From: JBATTK01 sp049670505
GTDB lineage: Bacteria; Bacteroidota; Bacteroidia; Flavobacteriales; Flavobacteriaceae
DNA: 64,000 nt
Assembly (NCBI GenBank): GCA_049670505.1
Contig: JBATTK010000148.1
Coordinates: 1 to 64,000 of the forward strand
Direction: 5' to 3'
A model generated the notes under the pieces. That model searched no databases. It was given only the letters and a program-made list of their open reading frames with translations, and was not told the origin of the DNA. Shown here in pieces: positions 17,394 through 24,830 of this stretch (its first letter is position 1; the number at the start of each line of letters is the position of its first letter). The position numbers and the translations under genes are program-made.

Positions 17394-17418
17394 GCCGCCC
17401 GTTTGGGCGGCTTTTTTT
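17394..17418 (+). terminator. Rho-independent terminator after the TonB receptor
   Basis: GCCGCCC pairs with GGGCGGC around GTTT and is followed by seven T, closing the sigma/anti-sigma/receptor unit. Confidence 0.95.
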
Positions 17419-17507
17419 ATGAAAAGATGAGAGGATGACATACTTTTTGATAAAAAATGCTGTTTATATAGATGTTGATTTAAACCGTATGATAAAAAGG
17501 AATTAAA

Positions 17508-17924
17508 ATGGTCGGTCTTAAGCATATATATTCTTTGTTGGTATTAGGTGTAGTGTGCTTTTTTGGAAATGCCCAGGATTGTACGTTGGATATTGGAGGG
17601 AAAAGTTCCGAAACTATTATCAAGATTTTTCAATTGAACGAAGAACAGATCGGGAAAATGGAAAGTTGGAGTGCCCAATTGAATACGGAAACTAGTTTGA
17701 TAGAGGACCAGATAAAACTACTGCTAGACGAACACCCGCAAGAAACTCCAGATGACCTTGCTTTACTGGCCAAAAAGTACAATACCTTAAAGGAACAGAT
17801 CGTCAATACCTCCAAGGAATATGATAAAAAATTAATAGCCCTCTTCAATGAAAGACAATACCAACGCTATTCAGATCTTTGCCATGCGGCATTTCGGAAA
17901 CCTATTATGGTAAATCCCGAATGA
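17508..17924 (+). CDS. Small secreted protein of unknown function
   Basis: I do not recognise this 138-residue protein. It has a signal peptide (about 1-22: HIYSLLVLGVVCFFGNAQ) and a mature part predicted largely helical, with a coiled-coil-like stretch (TSLIEDQIKLLLDEHPQ..., LALLAKKYNTLKEQIV). Two mature cysteines, one near the N-terminus (DCTLDI) and one near the C-terminus (DLCHAAF), could form a disulfide. The helical periplasmic layout recalls Spy/CpxP-type or LTXXQ proteins (NERQYQRY), but the LTXXQ motif itself is absent. It sits after the receptor terminator and ends 87 bases before pyrD. Confidence 0.75.
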   Translation: MVGLKHIYSLLVLGVVCFFGNAQDCTLDIGGKSSETIIKIFQLNEEQIGKMESWSAQLNTETSLIEDQIKLLLDEHPQETPDDLALLAKKYNTLKEQIVNTSKEYDKKLIALFNERQYQRYSDLCHAAFRKPIMVNPE

Positions 17925-17984
17925 TTTTTAACCGTTCCGTTAATAAAATAGCAATCTAAAGGACTACTACTTCGCCGGAGTTCG

Positions 17985-17992
17985 TATTTTTG
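17985..17992 (+). promoter_or_regulatory. -7 promoter element of pyrD
   Basis: TATTTTTG fits TAnnTTTG and ends 19 bases before the pyrD start codon. Confidence 0.55.
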
Positions 17993-18011
17993 CCAAAATT
18001 TCTCGTCGTTA

Positions 18012-19061
18012 ATGTACAAGTTCCTAGTTCGTCCTATTCTTTTCCTACTAGATCCAGAAAAGGTGCACCACCTTTCTTTTTGGTTTATAAAGTGTTTATC
18101 GAAAATTGGCTCTTCCAAGGTTTTTAGGGCTATTTATGTGGTTGATGACAAACGACTTGAACGGCATGTATTCGGCTTAACATTTAAAAATCCCGTGGGT
18201 ATGGCGGCCGGTTTTGATAAGGATGCCAAATTATACCAAGAACTCTCGGATTTTGGTTTTGGTTTTATAGAAATAGGAACACTTACCCCAAAACCACAGG
18301 AAGGCAATCCAGGAACAAGACTTTTTCGGCTTAAGGAAGATGAGGGCATTATTAACCGAATGGGTTTTAATAATAAAGGCGTGTTCGATGCCGTAGAACG
18401 TTTAAAAAAGAAACGTAATATACTCATAGGAGGCAATATCGGGAAGAATAAGGCCACTTCTAATAGTGACGCTGTAAAGGATTATCTCATTTGTTTTGAC
18501 GCCCTTTTTGAACACGTAGACTATTTTGTAGTAAATGTGAGTTCGCCCAATACTCCCGGTCTTAGGGAACTTCAGGATAAAGAACCCTTGACCGCCCTTT
18601 TAAAGGAATTAAAACGTGTGAACACCAAGTATGCTATAAAAAAGGGTGATAAGGAGAAGCCCATTTTATTAAAAATAGCCCCGGATTTAAAGGATGACCA
18701 ATTGTTGGATATTATAGAGATTGTTAAGGAGACAAAGATTGATGGCGTCATTGCCACAAATACGACTATTGCCCGGGAAGGTTTAAAGTCGCACCATGTA
18801 TTATTGGAGGAAAAGGGAGGATTAAGCGGTAAACCCTTACGAAATAGAAGTACCGAAGTCATTCGGTTTCTATCGGAAAAAAGCAACAAGGCCTTTCCTA
18901 TAATTGGTGTGGGCGGCATACACTCACCAGAAGATGCCTTGGAAAAATTGGAGGCAGGGGCGGACCTTATCCAGCTATGGACGGGATTTGTTTACGAGGG
19001 ACCCGCATTGGTAAAGAAAATAAATAATGCTATCCTTCAAAAGCTAGAAGTGCAAAAGTAA
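18012..19061 (+). CDS. pyrD: Quinone-dependent (class 2) dihydroorotate dehydrogenase
   Basis: Oxidises dihydroorotate to orotate in pyrimidine synthesis, passing electrons via FMN to menaquinone at the inner membrane. The 349-residue length and N-terminal amphipathic helices (YKFLVRPILFLLDPEKVHHLSFW) mark class 2. Visible motifs: NPVGMAAGFDKDA (FMN/substrate), NVSSPNTPGLRELQ (with the catalytic Ser), LLKIAPDL, ATNTT, GGIHSPEDALEKLEAGADLIQLWTGF (FMN phosphate). Monocistronic with a -7 element just upstream; convergent with a methyltransferase gene. Confidence 0.97.
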   Translation: MYKFLVRPILFLLDPEKVHHLSFWFIKCLSKIGSSKVFRAIYVVDDKRLERHVFGLTFKNPVGMAAGFDKDAKLYQELSDFGFGFIEIGTLTPKPQEGNPGTRLFRLKEDEGIINRMGFNNKGVFDAVERLKKKRNILIGGNIGKNKATSNSDAVKDYLICFDALFEHVDYFVVNVSSPNTPGLRELQDKEPLTALLKELKRVNTKYAIKKGDKEKPILLKIAPDLKDDQLLDIIEIVKETKIDGVIATNTTIAREGLKSHHVLLEEKGGLSGKPLRNRSTEVIRFLSEKSNKAFPIIGVGGIHSPEDALEKLEAGADLIQLWTGFVYEGPALVKKINNAILQKLEVQK

Positions 19062-19113
19062 GTTGGTCTTGGCAGTAGGTGGCTACAAGTATCGCCTATA
19101 CCTGTTTTTAGTA

Positions 19114-19755
19114 TCAGTTAGCTTCTTTTTGCCAAATTAAGCCTCTAAATCCATGTTCATAATGCCTAAATTCAAGTAAGTTCAATTTCGGAAATAATTC
19201 CTTCAGCTCATTGTCCGTTAAGTTTATTGAAGTTATCCCCTTGGTTGGGTTATCACGTTTACTTAGTTCTTCGCTATTTTCTTCGGTCATGTAGGGATTG
19301 AACAAACCGTATAAAACTCCATTTTGGTTTAAATTTCCATAGATTTGGGTTTTAGCCTTCAACAATTCTTCATTGGAGATATTGTCTAATATTTTGGAGG
19401 CCAGAATACCATCGAATGCTTTATTGATAAATGGATTATCAATTAGGGGCGAGCATTCATATATAATCTCTTGGTTTTCACTCTGCGCCCATTTTTTGGC
19501 AAAATCAATGGCCTTCCTGGAAAAGTCTACACCACTAACTTTTAGATTTGATTTACTGAAAAACATTGCCCAAATTCCAATTCCGCAGCCTAGGTCCAAT
19601 ACGGTGCGTACATTGTTCCTGTTGTAATATTTAAGACAATCCCGCATTGCTTCCGAAACTTCGGGTTGTGTCCATTCGGGAGGGACATTGGAGAATATGC
19701 TGTCCCATATAATCTGGTCGGATTTGTTAAACATCTCTTTGTTAAAATGCCTCAT
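19114..19755 (-). CDS. Class I SAM-dependent methyltransferase
   Basis: A 213-residue Rossmann-fold methyltransferase. SAM-binding motif I is VLDLGCGIGIW at residues 52-62, with the acidic motif II residue in VSGVDFSRKAIDFAKKW and a motif IV-like FDGILASKILDNI. The C-terminal part (GITSINLTDNELKELFPKLNLLEFRHYEHGFRGLIW) is typical of small-molecule methyltransferases. Substrate unknown. No signal peptide. Monocistronic and convergent with pyrD. Confidence 0.85.
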   Translation of the reverse strand: MRHFNKEMFNKSDQIIWDSIFSNVPPEWTQPEVSEAMRDCLKYYNRNNVRTVLDLGCGIGIWAMFFSKSNLKVSGVDFSRKAIDFAKKWAQSENQEIIYECSPLIDNPFINKAFDGILASKILDNISNEELLKAKTQIYGNLNQNGVLYGLFNPYMTEENSEELSKRDNPTKGITSINLTDNELKELFPKLNLLEFRHYEHGFRGLIWQKEAN

Positions 19756-19856
19756 ATTGCTGCTAAAACAATACTATGATACGTGTTTCGTATGAATGCA
19801 ACCTTCAGCGGTCTTCATTCCTTTGGATAAAATTTGCGAATTACACGGACCTACTT

Positions 19857-20279
19857 TTATTTGGTCCAATAATCCAGTACCAAAACATCTTCCAGGTGTG
19901 GTTCAAGAAGCGCTCCAAAAGCTTTATGGTCAGGATGCGGAAGATAAATAGCACGGTCTTCCTCACTCTTAAAAGTTAAAAAGAAACAATGCGTAAATCC
20001 CTTTTCCAATCCTTCAGGGCTATTGTTTAATCCCCATTCAAAGGATTGGATCTGTGCTATTTTTGATGGCAGTGCACCAAAGGCTTCCTCTATTTGGATC
20101 AATTTTTGCTTGGAAGTCCCTTCTTTGAATTTAAATAATACCACATGTCGTAATATACTGTCCTGCAAACCTGATTGTGAACGTTTCAAATTTTCCGTTT
20201 CTTTTTGTGGTTCAGGGGATTTAACACCAAACCATAATAATAACCCTACGGTGATAAGTACTGAATAGAAGGCTTTCAT
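19857..20279 (-). CDS. Dabb (stress-responsive A/B-barrel) domain protein with N-terminal membrane anchor
   Basis: A 140-residue protein. Residues 4-18 (FYSVLITVGLLLWFG) form a signal or anchor segment; there is no lipobox cysteine. The Dabb domain starts at about residue 43 with ILRHVVLFKFKEGTSKQKLIQIEEAF, the family hallmark, and ends with HPDHKAFGALLEPHLEDVLVLDY. The domain is a dimeric alpha/beta barrel related to ABM monooxygenases. Exported Dabb proteins are frequent in marine Bacteroidota; function unknown. Confidence 0.88.
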   Translation of the reverse strand: MKAFYSVLITVGLLLWFGVKSPEPQKETENLKRSQSGLQDSILRHVVLFKFKEGTSKQKLIQIEEAFGALPSKIAQIQSFEWGLNNSPEGLEKGFTHCFFLTFKSEEDRAIYLPHPDHKAFGALLEPHLEDVLVLDYWTK

Positions 20280-20352
20280 GTTTTTTTGTCAAGATATAAA
20301 AAACTACGGATACTCCTATAGAATTTGTATTTTGTGAGTTGAAATATTCACA

Positions 20353-20979
20353 TTGAATTACGATATTCTATACGCCTTTATATTGGCGACCGCCGCACTG
20401 GCTATTGCCCCTGGTCCTGATAATATCTATGTGTTGATGCAGAGCATGGCCAACGGCAAAAAATTTGGCCTCGCCACGGTATCCGGTCTTATTAGCGGTT
20501 GTTTGGTGCACACTAGTCTTTTGGCCTTCGGGGTTTCTGCTATTATTAAACAAAGCGATACCTTATTTTTTGCAATAAAATTGTTCGGGGCGCTTTATCT
20601 TTTTTATTTGGCATTCAAGGTTTTTCAGGATAAAGGGGATTTGAATCTATCGAACGAAACGGTTCCGAAAAAGAGTATGACAAAGTTGTTTCATCAAGGT
20701 TTTGTAATGAACGTTCTTAATCCCAAGGTCACTATTTTCTTTTTGGCTTTTTTCCCCGGATTCTTGTTCAGCGAACAGCTGGATACTGTTTGGCAGTTTT
20801 ATATTTTGGGCGGACTTTTTATGTTGGTGTCCTTTGTGATTTTTAGTACGATAGCTCTTCTGGCAGGTTCAATTTCGAACTATATTGCCAAACATGCAAC
20901 GGTAGGCCCTTTTTTAAAATGGCTGCAGATTCTCGTTTTTATAGGGATAGCCGTTTATATTCTATTATCTCATAAATAA
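20353..20979 (+). CDS. LysE-family amino-acid exporter (RhtB-like)
   Basis: Inner-membrane exporter of the LysE/RhtB superfamily, 208 residues with about six membrane helices. The hallmark near the N-terminus is ALAIAPGPDNIYVLMQSMANGKKFGLATVSGLISG, and FVMNVLNPKVTIFFLAFFPGF is the second conserved block. The start must be the TTG at 20353: an in-frame TGA lies at 20335 and the family N-terminus aligns from here, while the next ATG would delete the signature helix. Substrate (an amino acid or derivative) cannot be told. Confidence 0.9.
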   Translation: MNYDILYAFILATAALAIAPGPDNIYVLMQSMANGKKFGLATVSGLISGCLVHTSLLAFGVSAIIKQSDTLFFAIKLFGALYLFYLAFKVFQDKGDLNLSNETVPKKSMTKLFHQGFVMNVLNPKVTIFFLAFFPGFLFSEQLDTVWQFYILGGLFMLVSFVIFSTIALLAGSISNYIAKHATVGPFLKWLQILVFIGIAVYILLSHK

Positions 20980-21114
20980 TGGTAATTTTGTTAGTGAAAG
21001 TCAATCGTAAGTGCATGACAATGCCAATTATGATTGGTTTTTTGAACTATCCCTGATGGTGTTTTGATCAGGGCCCCATGAATCAAACATTAGTTTTTAA
21101 TCAATTCCGAATTA

Positions 21115-21981
21115 ATGCTCGCAGAGGTAAAGCTTATAGAGTGCCCAAGGGACGCTATGCAGGGTATAAAAACTTTTATTCCAACAAGGGAGAAAGTACA
21201 CTATATCCAATCTTTGTTGGGTTGTGGTTTTGATACCATCGATTTCGGAAGCTTTGTATCACCTAAAGCGATTCCGCAAATGGCGGATACGAGTGATGTA
21301 CTCTCCCAATTGGATTTATCCAATACAAAAAGTAAATTGCTGGCCATTGTTGCCAATGTAAGAGGGGCCCAAGATGCAAGCCAGCATGCCGAGATAGATT
21401 ATTTGGGGTATCCATTTTCTATTTCGGAAAATTTTCAGATGCGGAATACACATAAGACCATTGCCCAATCGGTGGCAGCGCTACAGGACATTTTGAATAT
21501 TGCCGATGCCACGAACAAAAAGGTGGTCACCTACATTTCCATGGGGTTTGGTAATCCGTACGGAGACCCGTGGAATGTAGAAATAGTGGGGGAGTGGACA
21601 GAGAAATTGGCGGCTATGGGCACAAGGATATTATCACTTTCCGATACGGTAGGAACTTCTACGCCAGAAGTAATAGATTACCTCTTTTCTAACCTAATTC
21701 CAAAGTATCCGGATATTGAATTTGGCGCTCATTTACATACCACACCGGACAAATGGCATGAAAAAGTAGATGCCGCGTACCGATCGGGGTGTCGCAGGTT
21801 CGATGGGGCCATCCAAGGATTTGGTGGCTGCCCCATGGCCAAAGATGAGCTGACGGGAAATATGCCTACCGAAAAACTACTCTCGTATTTTGATGCCGTC
21901 AAAGCTGTATCGAATGTGGACCCTACTGTTTTTAGTACTTCGTATCATAAGGCCACAGAACTTTTTTCGGTCTTTCACTAA
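21115..21981 (+). CDS. Hydroxymethylglutaryl-CoA lyase
   Basis: Cleaves HMG-CoA to acetyl-CoA and acetoacetate in leucine or isovalerate breakdown. TIM-barrel protein of 288 residues. Family landmarks: the N-terminal ECPRDAMQG (usually VGPRDGLQ), FGSFVSPKAIPQMAD, LSDTVGTSTPE, the metal-binding HLHTTPDKW (usually HxHDTYG, so the conserved Asp-Thr-Tyr is altered) and GGCPMAKDELTGNMPTE, which contains the active-site Cys of HMG-CoA lyases. The altered PRD and HxH loops are worth note, but the Cys signature favours HMG-CoA lyase over homocitrate-synthase relatives. Stands alone. Confidence 0.88.
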   Translation: MLAEVKLIECPRDAMQGIKTFIPTREKVHYIQSLLGCGFDTIDFGSFVSPKAIPQMADTSDVLSQLDLSNTKSKLLAIVANVRGAQDASQHAEIDYLGYPFSISENFQMRNTHKTIAQSVAALQDILNIADATNKKVVTYISMGFGNPYGDPWNVEIVGEWTEKLAAMGTRILSLSDTVGTSTPEVIDYLFSNLIPKYPDIEFGAHLHTTPDKWHEKVDAAYRSGCRRFDGAIQGFGGCPMAKDELTGNMPTEKLLSYFDAVKAVSNVDPTVFSTSYHKATELFSVFH

Positions 21982-22018
21982 TAGTTTCAACTTCTATCTT
22001 TTTGCTAGATTATCATAA

Positions 22019-22180
22019 TGAACTGGTTTAAACTTTTTCAATTGGCTAAAAAATTGCCCTTTTTCACCCGTTTTTTGTGTTTTTTTCCTTCCGTAGCTCT
22101 GCTATGCAACTCAAAAAAACCTTCAACCGGGCAAAAAATTGCTAATTTTCGCTACAATCCAAAAAGTTTAAACCAGTTCA
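22019..22180. repeat. 162-bp imperfect palindromic element with 20-bp perfect terminal inverted repeats
   Basis: The first 20 bases (TGAACTGGTTTAAACTTTTT) are the exact reverse complement of the last 20. Internally the arms remain roughly symmetric: TTGCCC near 22060 mirrors GGGCAA near 22135, T-runs mirror A-runs, and the centre is a small hairpin CGTAGC-TCT-GCTATG at 22092-22106, which coincides with the geometric centre. A single strand can therefore fold into one long hairpin. It encodes no protein. It may be a non-autonomous mobile element or REP/BIME-like repeat; no clear target-site duplication flanks it. Confidence 0.8.
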
Positions 22181-22196
22181 ATGTTAAATCTTAAAG

Positions 22197-22221
22197 TTTA
22201 TTTAGATTTAATTTAAATAAA
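22197..22221 (+). promoter_or_regulatory. 25-bp near-perfect palindrome, candidate operator of the iron/haem locus
   Basis: TTTATTTAGATT and AATTTAAATAAA flank a central T; 11 of 12 base pairs are symmetric. It ends one base before the -33 element of the DUF4856 promoter, and its half-site AATCTAAATAAA recurs at 22274-22285 between the predicted transcription start and the ATG. Position and symmetry suggest a dimeric repressor such as a Fur-family protein; the regulator is inferred, not seen. Confidence 0.55.
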
Positions 22222-22222
22222 G

Positions 22223-22253
22223 TTTGTCAAATTCAATTTTGCGATTAAATTTG
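22223..22253 (+). promoter_or_regulatory. Strong promoter of the iron/haem locus
   Basis: TTTG (22223-22226), 19 bases, then TAAATTTG (22246-22253): full match to the Bacteroidota -33/-7 consensus, 40 bases before the DUF4856 ATG. Confidence 0.8.
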
Positions 22254-22293
22254 CACGGATATTATCAATAATCAATCTAAATAAAAATAAATT

Positions 22294-23595
22294 ATGCAGT
22301 TTAGAAATTGTCTATTCCTTTTTGTTGCTTTTGTAGCCCTAGTCTCTTGTTCTTCCGATGATGATTCCACTCCCCCAATATTGGCTACCTGCTCGGACCA
22401 ACAACAAAATGGGGATGAAACGGGTGTAGATTGTGGTGGTACAGCTTGCACACCTTGTGAAACTGCCATTGACAACCCCGCAACTTTTGTATTTCAGAGA
22501 AATGGGGAATCCACGGTAAGTTTTAGTGGACAGACCACAAGAATATTGATGGGGGAAGAGTTGATAGCCGATTTAAAAGACGATACGAGTACTTCTGAGG
22601 GTTTAAACGCGATGTTTGCCCACGAAGAGGGCAATCCGGATTTTGAGGATGCCGATTTAAACGCATCCGATAAGAACATCAGGAGTAAAACAGCTGCCTC
22701 TGCCGATTTCTTTTCGTCCAATGCTACCGATCAGGCATTGATACGGGCAGATTTTGTATCATGGATACAAACACAGGTAGATGAGGTTTTTCCAAACTTT
22801 GGACTTGCCGCACAACCCGGTGTTGCCGGTCAACTTGCCGACGGCACTTCCACAAGATATGTAGCGGACAATGGATTGGAAATGGATCAGGTTTTTGGTA
22901 AATCATTGATCGGGGCATTAATGGTAGATCAAATTCTAAACAATTATATCAGTGCCGCTTTTTTGGATGCCGGTAGCAATAGGGAAAATAATGATAATGG
23001 TGTAACGGAAGATGGTGAGACCTATACGACCATGGAGCACGATTGGGACGAAGGTTATGGATACACCTACGGTACTGCCGCCAATCTGGCAGATCCCAAT
23101 GCTACCATTGGAGCAGATGATAGTTTTTTAAACAAATATATCGGTAGGGTAGAAGGTGATAGCGATTTCGCCGGAATTGCGGACGATATTTTTCAGGCCT
23201 TTAAATTGGGCAGGGCCGCAATAGTCGCTAAAGATTATGAGGTCCGTGATGCGCAAGCGGAAATTCTACGTGAAAAAATATCCGAAGTTATGGCCATACG
23301 GGCGGTTTTTTATTTGGAACAAGGTAAAATAGCACTTGAAGCGGACGATTTTGGAGGTGCTTTTCATGATCTGTCCGAAGGTTATGGTTTTATCTATAGC
23401 CTGCAATTCACTAGGATGCCCAATTCCACAGCACCTTATTTTACAAAAACCGAAGTAGATGCTTTCCTATCGGATTTAATGGATGACGGCGACAACGGGC
23501 TCTGGGACGTTACGCCGGAAACTTTGGAGGCCATTTCGGCGGCAATTGCCGCTAAGTTCAGTTTTACCGTGGAACAAGCGGGTAGTACCAATTAA
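22294..23595 (+). CDS. DUF4856-domain lipoprotein
   Basis: Exported lipoprotein of 433 residues; the signal peptide ends at Cys19 (VALVSCSSDDDS), with an acidic linker after it that often marks surface-exposed lipoproteins in this phylum. A short cysteine motif (CSDQQQNGDETGVDCGGTACTPC) follows, a small disulfide module common in flavobacterial surface proteins. From about residue 65 the protein is a DUF4856 domain, containing VSFSGQTTRILMGEEL and HDWDEGYGYTYG. DUF4856 genes habitually sit beside imelysin genes, as here, and are thought to act in iron capture. Leads the locus behind a consensus promoter and palindrome. Confidence 0.9.
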   Translation: MQFRNCLFLFVAFVALVSCSSDDDSTPPILATCSDQQQNGDETGVDCGGTACTPCETAIDNPATFVFQRNGESTVSFSGQTTRILMGEELIADLKDDTSTSEGLNAMFAHEEGNPDFEDADLNASDKNIRSKTAASADFFSSNATDQALIRADFVSWIQTQVDEVFPNFGLAAQPGVAGQLADGTSTRYVADNGLEMDQVFGKSLIGALMVDQILNNYISAAFLDAGSNRENNDNGVTEDGETYTTMEHDWDEGYGYTYGTAANLADPNATIGADDSFLNKYIGRVEGDSDFAGIADDIFQAFKLGRAAIVAKDYEVRDAQAEILREKISEVMAIRAVFYLEQGKIALEADDFGGAFHDLSEGYGFIYSLQFTRMPNSTAPYFTKTEVDAFLSDLMDDGDNGLWDVTPETLEAISAAIAAKFSFTVEQAGSTN

Positions 23596-23658
23596 AAGTA
23601 TGGCCCTATACGCTACTAAAAAGAGCGGATATCTTAAGTAAGATAACCAGCTTTTTGT

Positions 23659-23666
23659 TAAATTTG
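23659..23666 (+). promoter_or_regulatory. -7 promoter element of the imelysin gene
   Basis: TAAATTTG, a perfect -7 match, lies within the gap after the DUF4856 gene and inside the longest open frame, so the downstream ATG at 23703 is the more likely start. No -33 partner seen. Confidence 0.5.
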
Positions 23667-23702
23667 CGCCTTTTCCAGTCAATGAGAATAAAAAAGAAAA
23701 CT

Positions 23703-24827
23703 ATGAAAAAATTTTTAAGCCTATCCGTAATTCTCTTGATTATTATGGGCTGTTCCTCATCGGATAGCTCTGATGATACGCCAACGCCCCCAACGGGAAC
23801 AACTTTTCAAAGAAGTGTAATGCTTGAAAATTGGGCGGATAACATTATTATACCCTCCTATCAGGCTTTCCAATCGTCTTTAACGGATTTGGATGCAGCT
23901 TTTGAAAATTTTAATACTTCGGCCAATGAAAATAATTTAGTGGCATTGCGGAATGCGTGGATAGAGGCCTATTTGGCTTGGCAGCGGGTGTCCATGTTTG
24001 AAATTGGACCTGCCGAAACTATTGATTATCGTTTGAATATGAATATTTACCCGGCCGATGTAGCACAAATTGAAACGAATATCACCAACGGAAATGCGGA
24101 TCTGTCCCTGCCCTCCAATAGGGATGCAAAAGGGTTTCCGGCCTTGGACTATATAATCAATGGTCTTGCCGATTCGGACACCGATAGGGTAGCAAGATTC
24201 AATTCACCAACAGAGGGAGCCGACCTTCTTGCCTACATGGAAAGTTTGATTTCCGATATGCAGACCCTTACCGATCAGGTTATACAGGAGTGGACGGGTA
24301 CTTTTAGGAATTCATTCGTTGAAAATGATGGATCGTCCGCTACCGCTTCCGTGGATAGATATGTCAATGACTATATTTTCTATTACGAACGATTTTTACG
24401 TCAAGGGAAAATAGGAATACCCGCCGGTGTTCTTACAGCTACCATAGATCCCGGAAATTTGGAGGCTTTTTACAAAGGAGATATTTCCAATGCATTATTT
24501 TTAGAAGGGTTGGATGCCGTTCAGGATTTTTTCAACGGGATAGGTTTTGATTCTTCCACCAACGGAATAGGTTTGGACGATTATCTGGATGATTTGGAAG
24601 AAGAAGGAGATGCACAACGTCTTTCCGATATAATAAATGCTCAGTTCAATACCGCTAGAACTGCGGTCAATGGATTGGATTCCTTTCAAGAAGAGTTGCA
24701 AAACGATCCTCCGGTCCAATTGCTTGTGGCCTACGATGAGGTACAACGGATCGTTCCGCTATTAAAGGTAGATATGTTGTCCGCCCTGAATATAAATGTA
24801 GATTTTCAAGATGCCGATGGGGATTAA
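23703..24827 (+). CDS. Imelysin-family (peptidase M75-like) lipoprotein
   Basis: A 374-residue lipoprotein; the start at 23703 gives MKKFLSLSVILLIIMGC with lipobox Cys17. Longer in-frame starts (23655, 23682) precede or overlap the -7 element and spoil the signal peptide. The imelysin core is all-helical: LRNAWIEAYLAWQRVSMFEIGPAE, then AKGFPALDYIINGL at the place of the GxHxxE motif (here the His is Pro and the Glu is Asp, as in imelysin-like proteins that lack peptidase activity), and a C-terminal YDEVQRIVPLLKVDMLSALN. EfeO/IrpA relatives bind iron. It ends three bases before the HTTM gene. Confidence 0.92.
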   Translation: MKKFLSLSVILLIIMGCSSSDSSDDTPTPPTGTTFQRSVMLENWADNIIIPSYQAFQSSLTDLDAAFENFNTSANENNLVALRNAWIEAYLAWQRVSMFEIGPAETIDYRLNMNIYPADVAQIETNITNGNADLSLPSNRDAKGFPALDYIINGLADSDTDRVARFNSPTEGADLLAYMESLISDMQTLTDQVIQEWTGTFRNSFVENDGSSATASVDRYVNDYIFYYERFLRQGKIGIPAGVLTATIDPGNLEAFYKGDISNALFLEGLDAVQDFFNGIGFDSSTNGIGLDDYLDDLEEEGDAQRLSDIINAQFNTARTAVNGLDSFQEELQNDPPVQLLVAYDEVQRIVPLLKVDMLSALNINVDFQDADGD

Positions 24828-24830
24828 TTT

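Noticed and set aside
21024..21073. Hairpins CCAAT/ATTGG with T-run and CCCTGAT/ATCAGGG after the LysE gene
   Set aside because: The first has only a 5-bp AT-rich stem and the second has no T-tract; either may be a weak terminator but support is too thin to list.
22019..22180. Inverted repeat read as an ordinary terminator of the HMG-CoA lyase gene
   Set aside because: Arms extend about 80 bases each side with perfect 20-bp ends; the structure exceeds a terminator and T-runs are internal.
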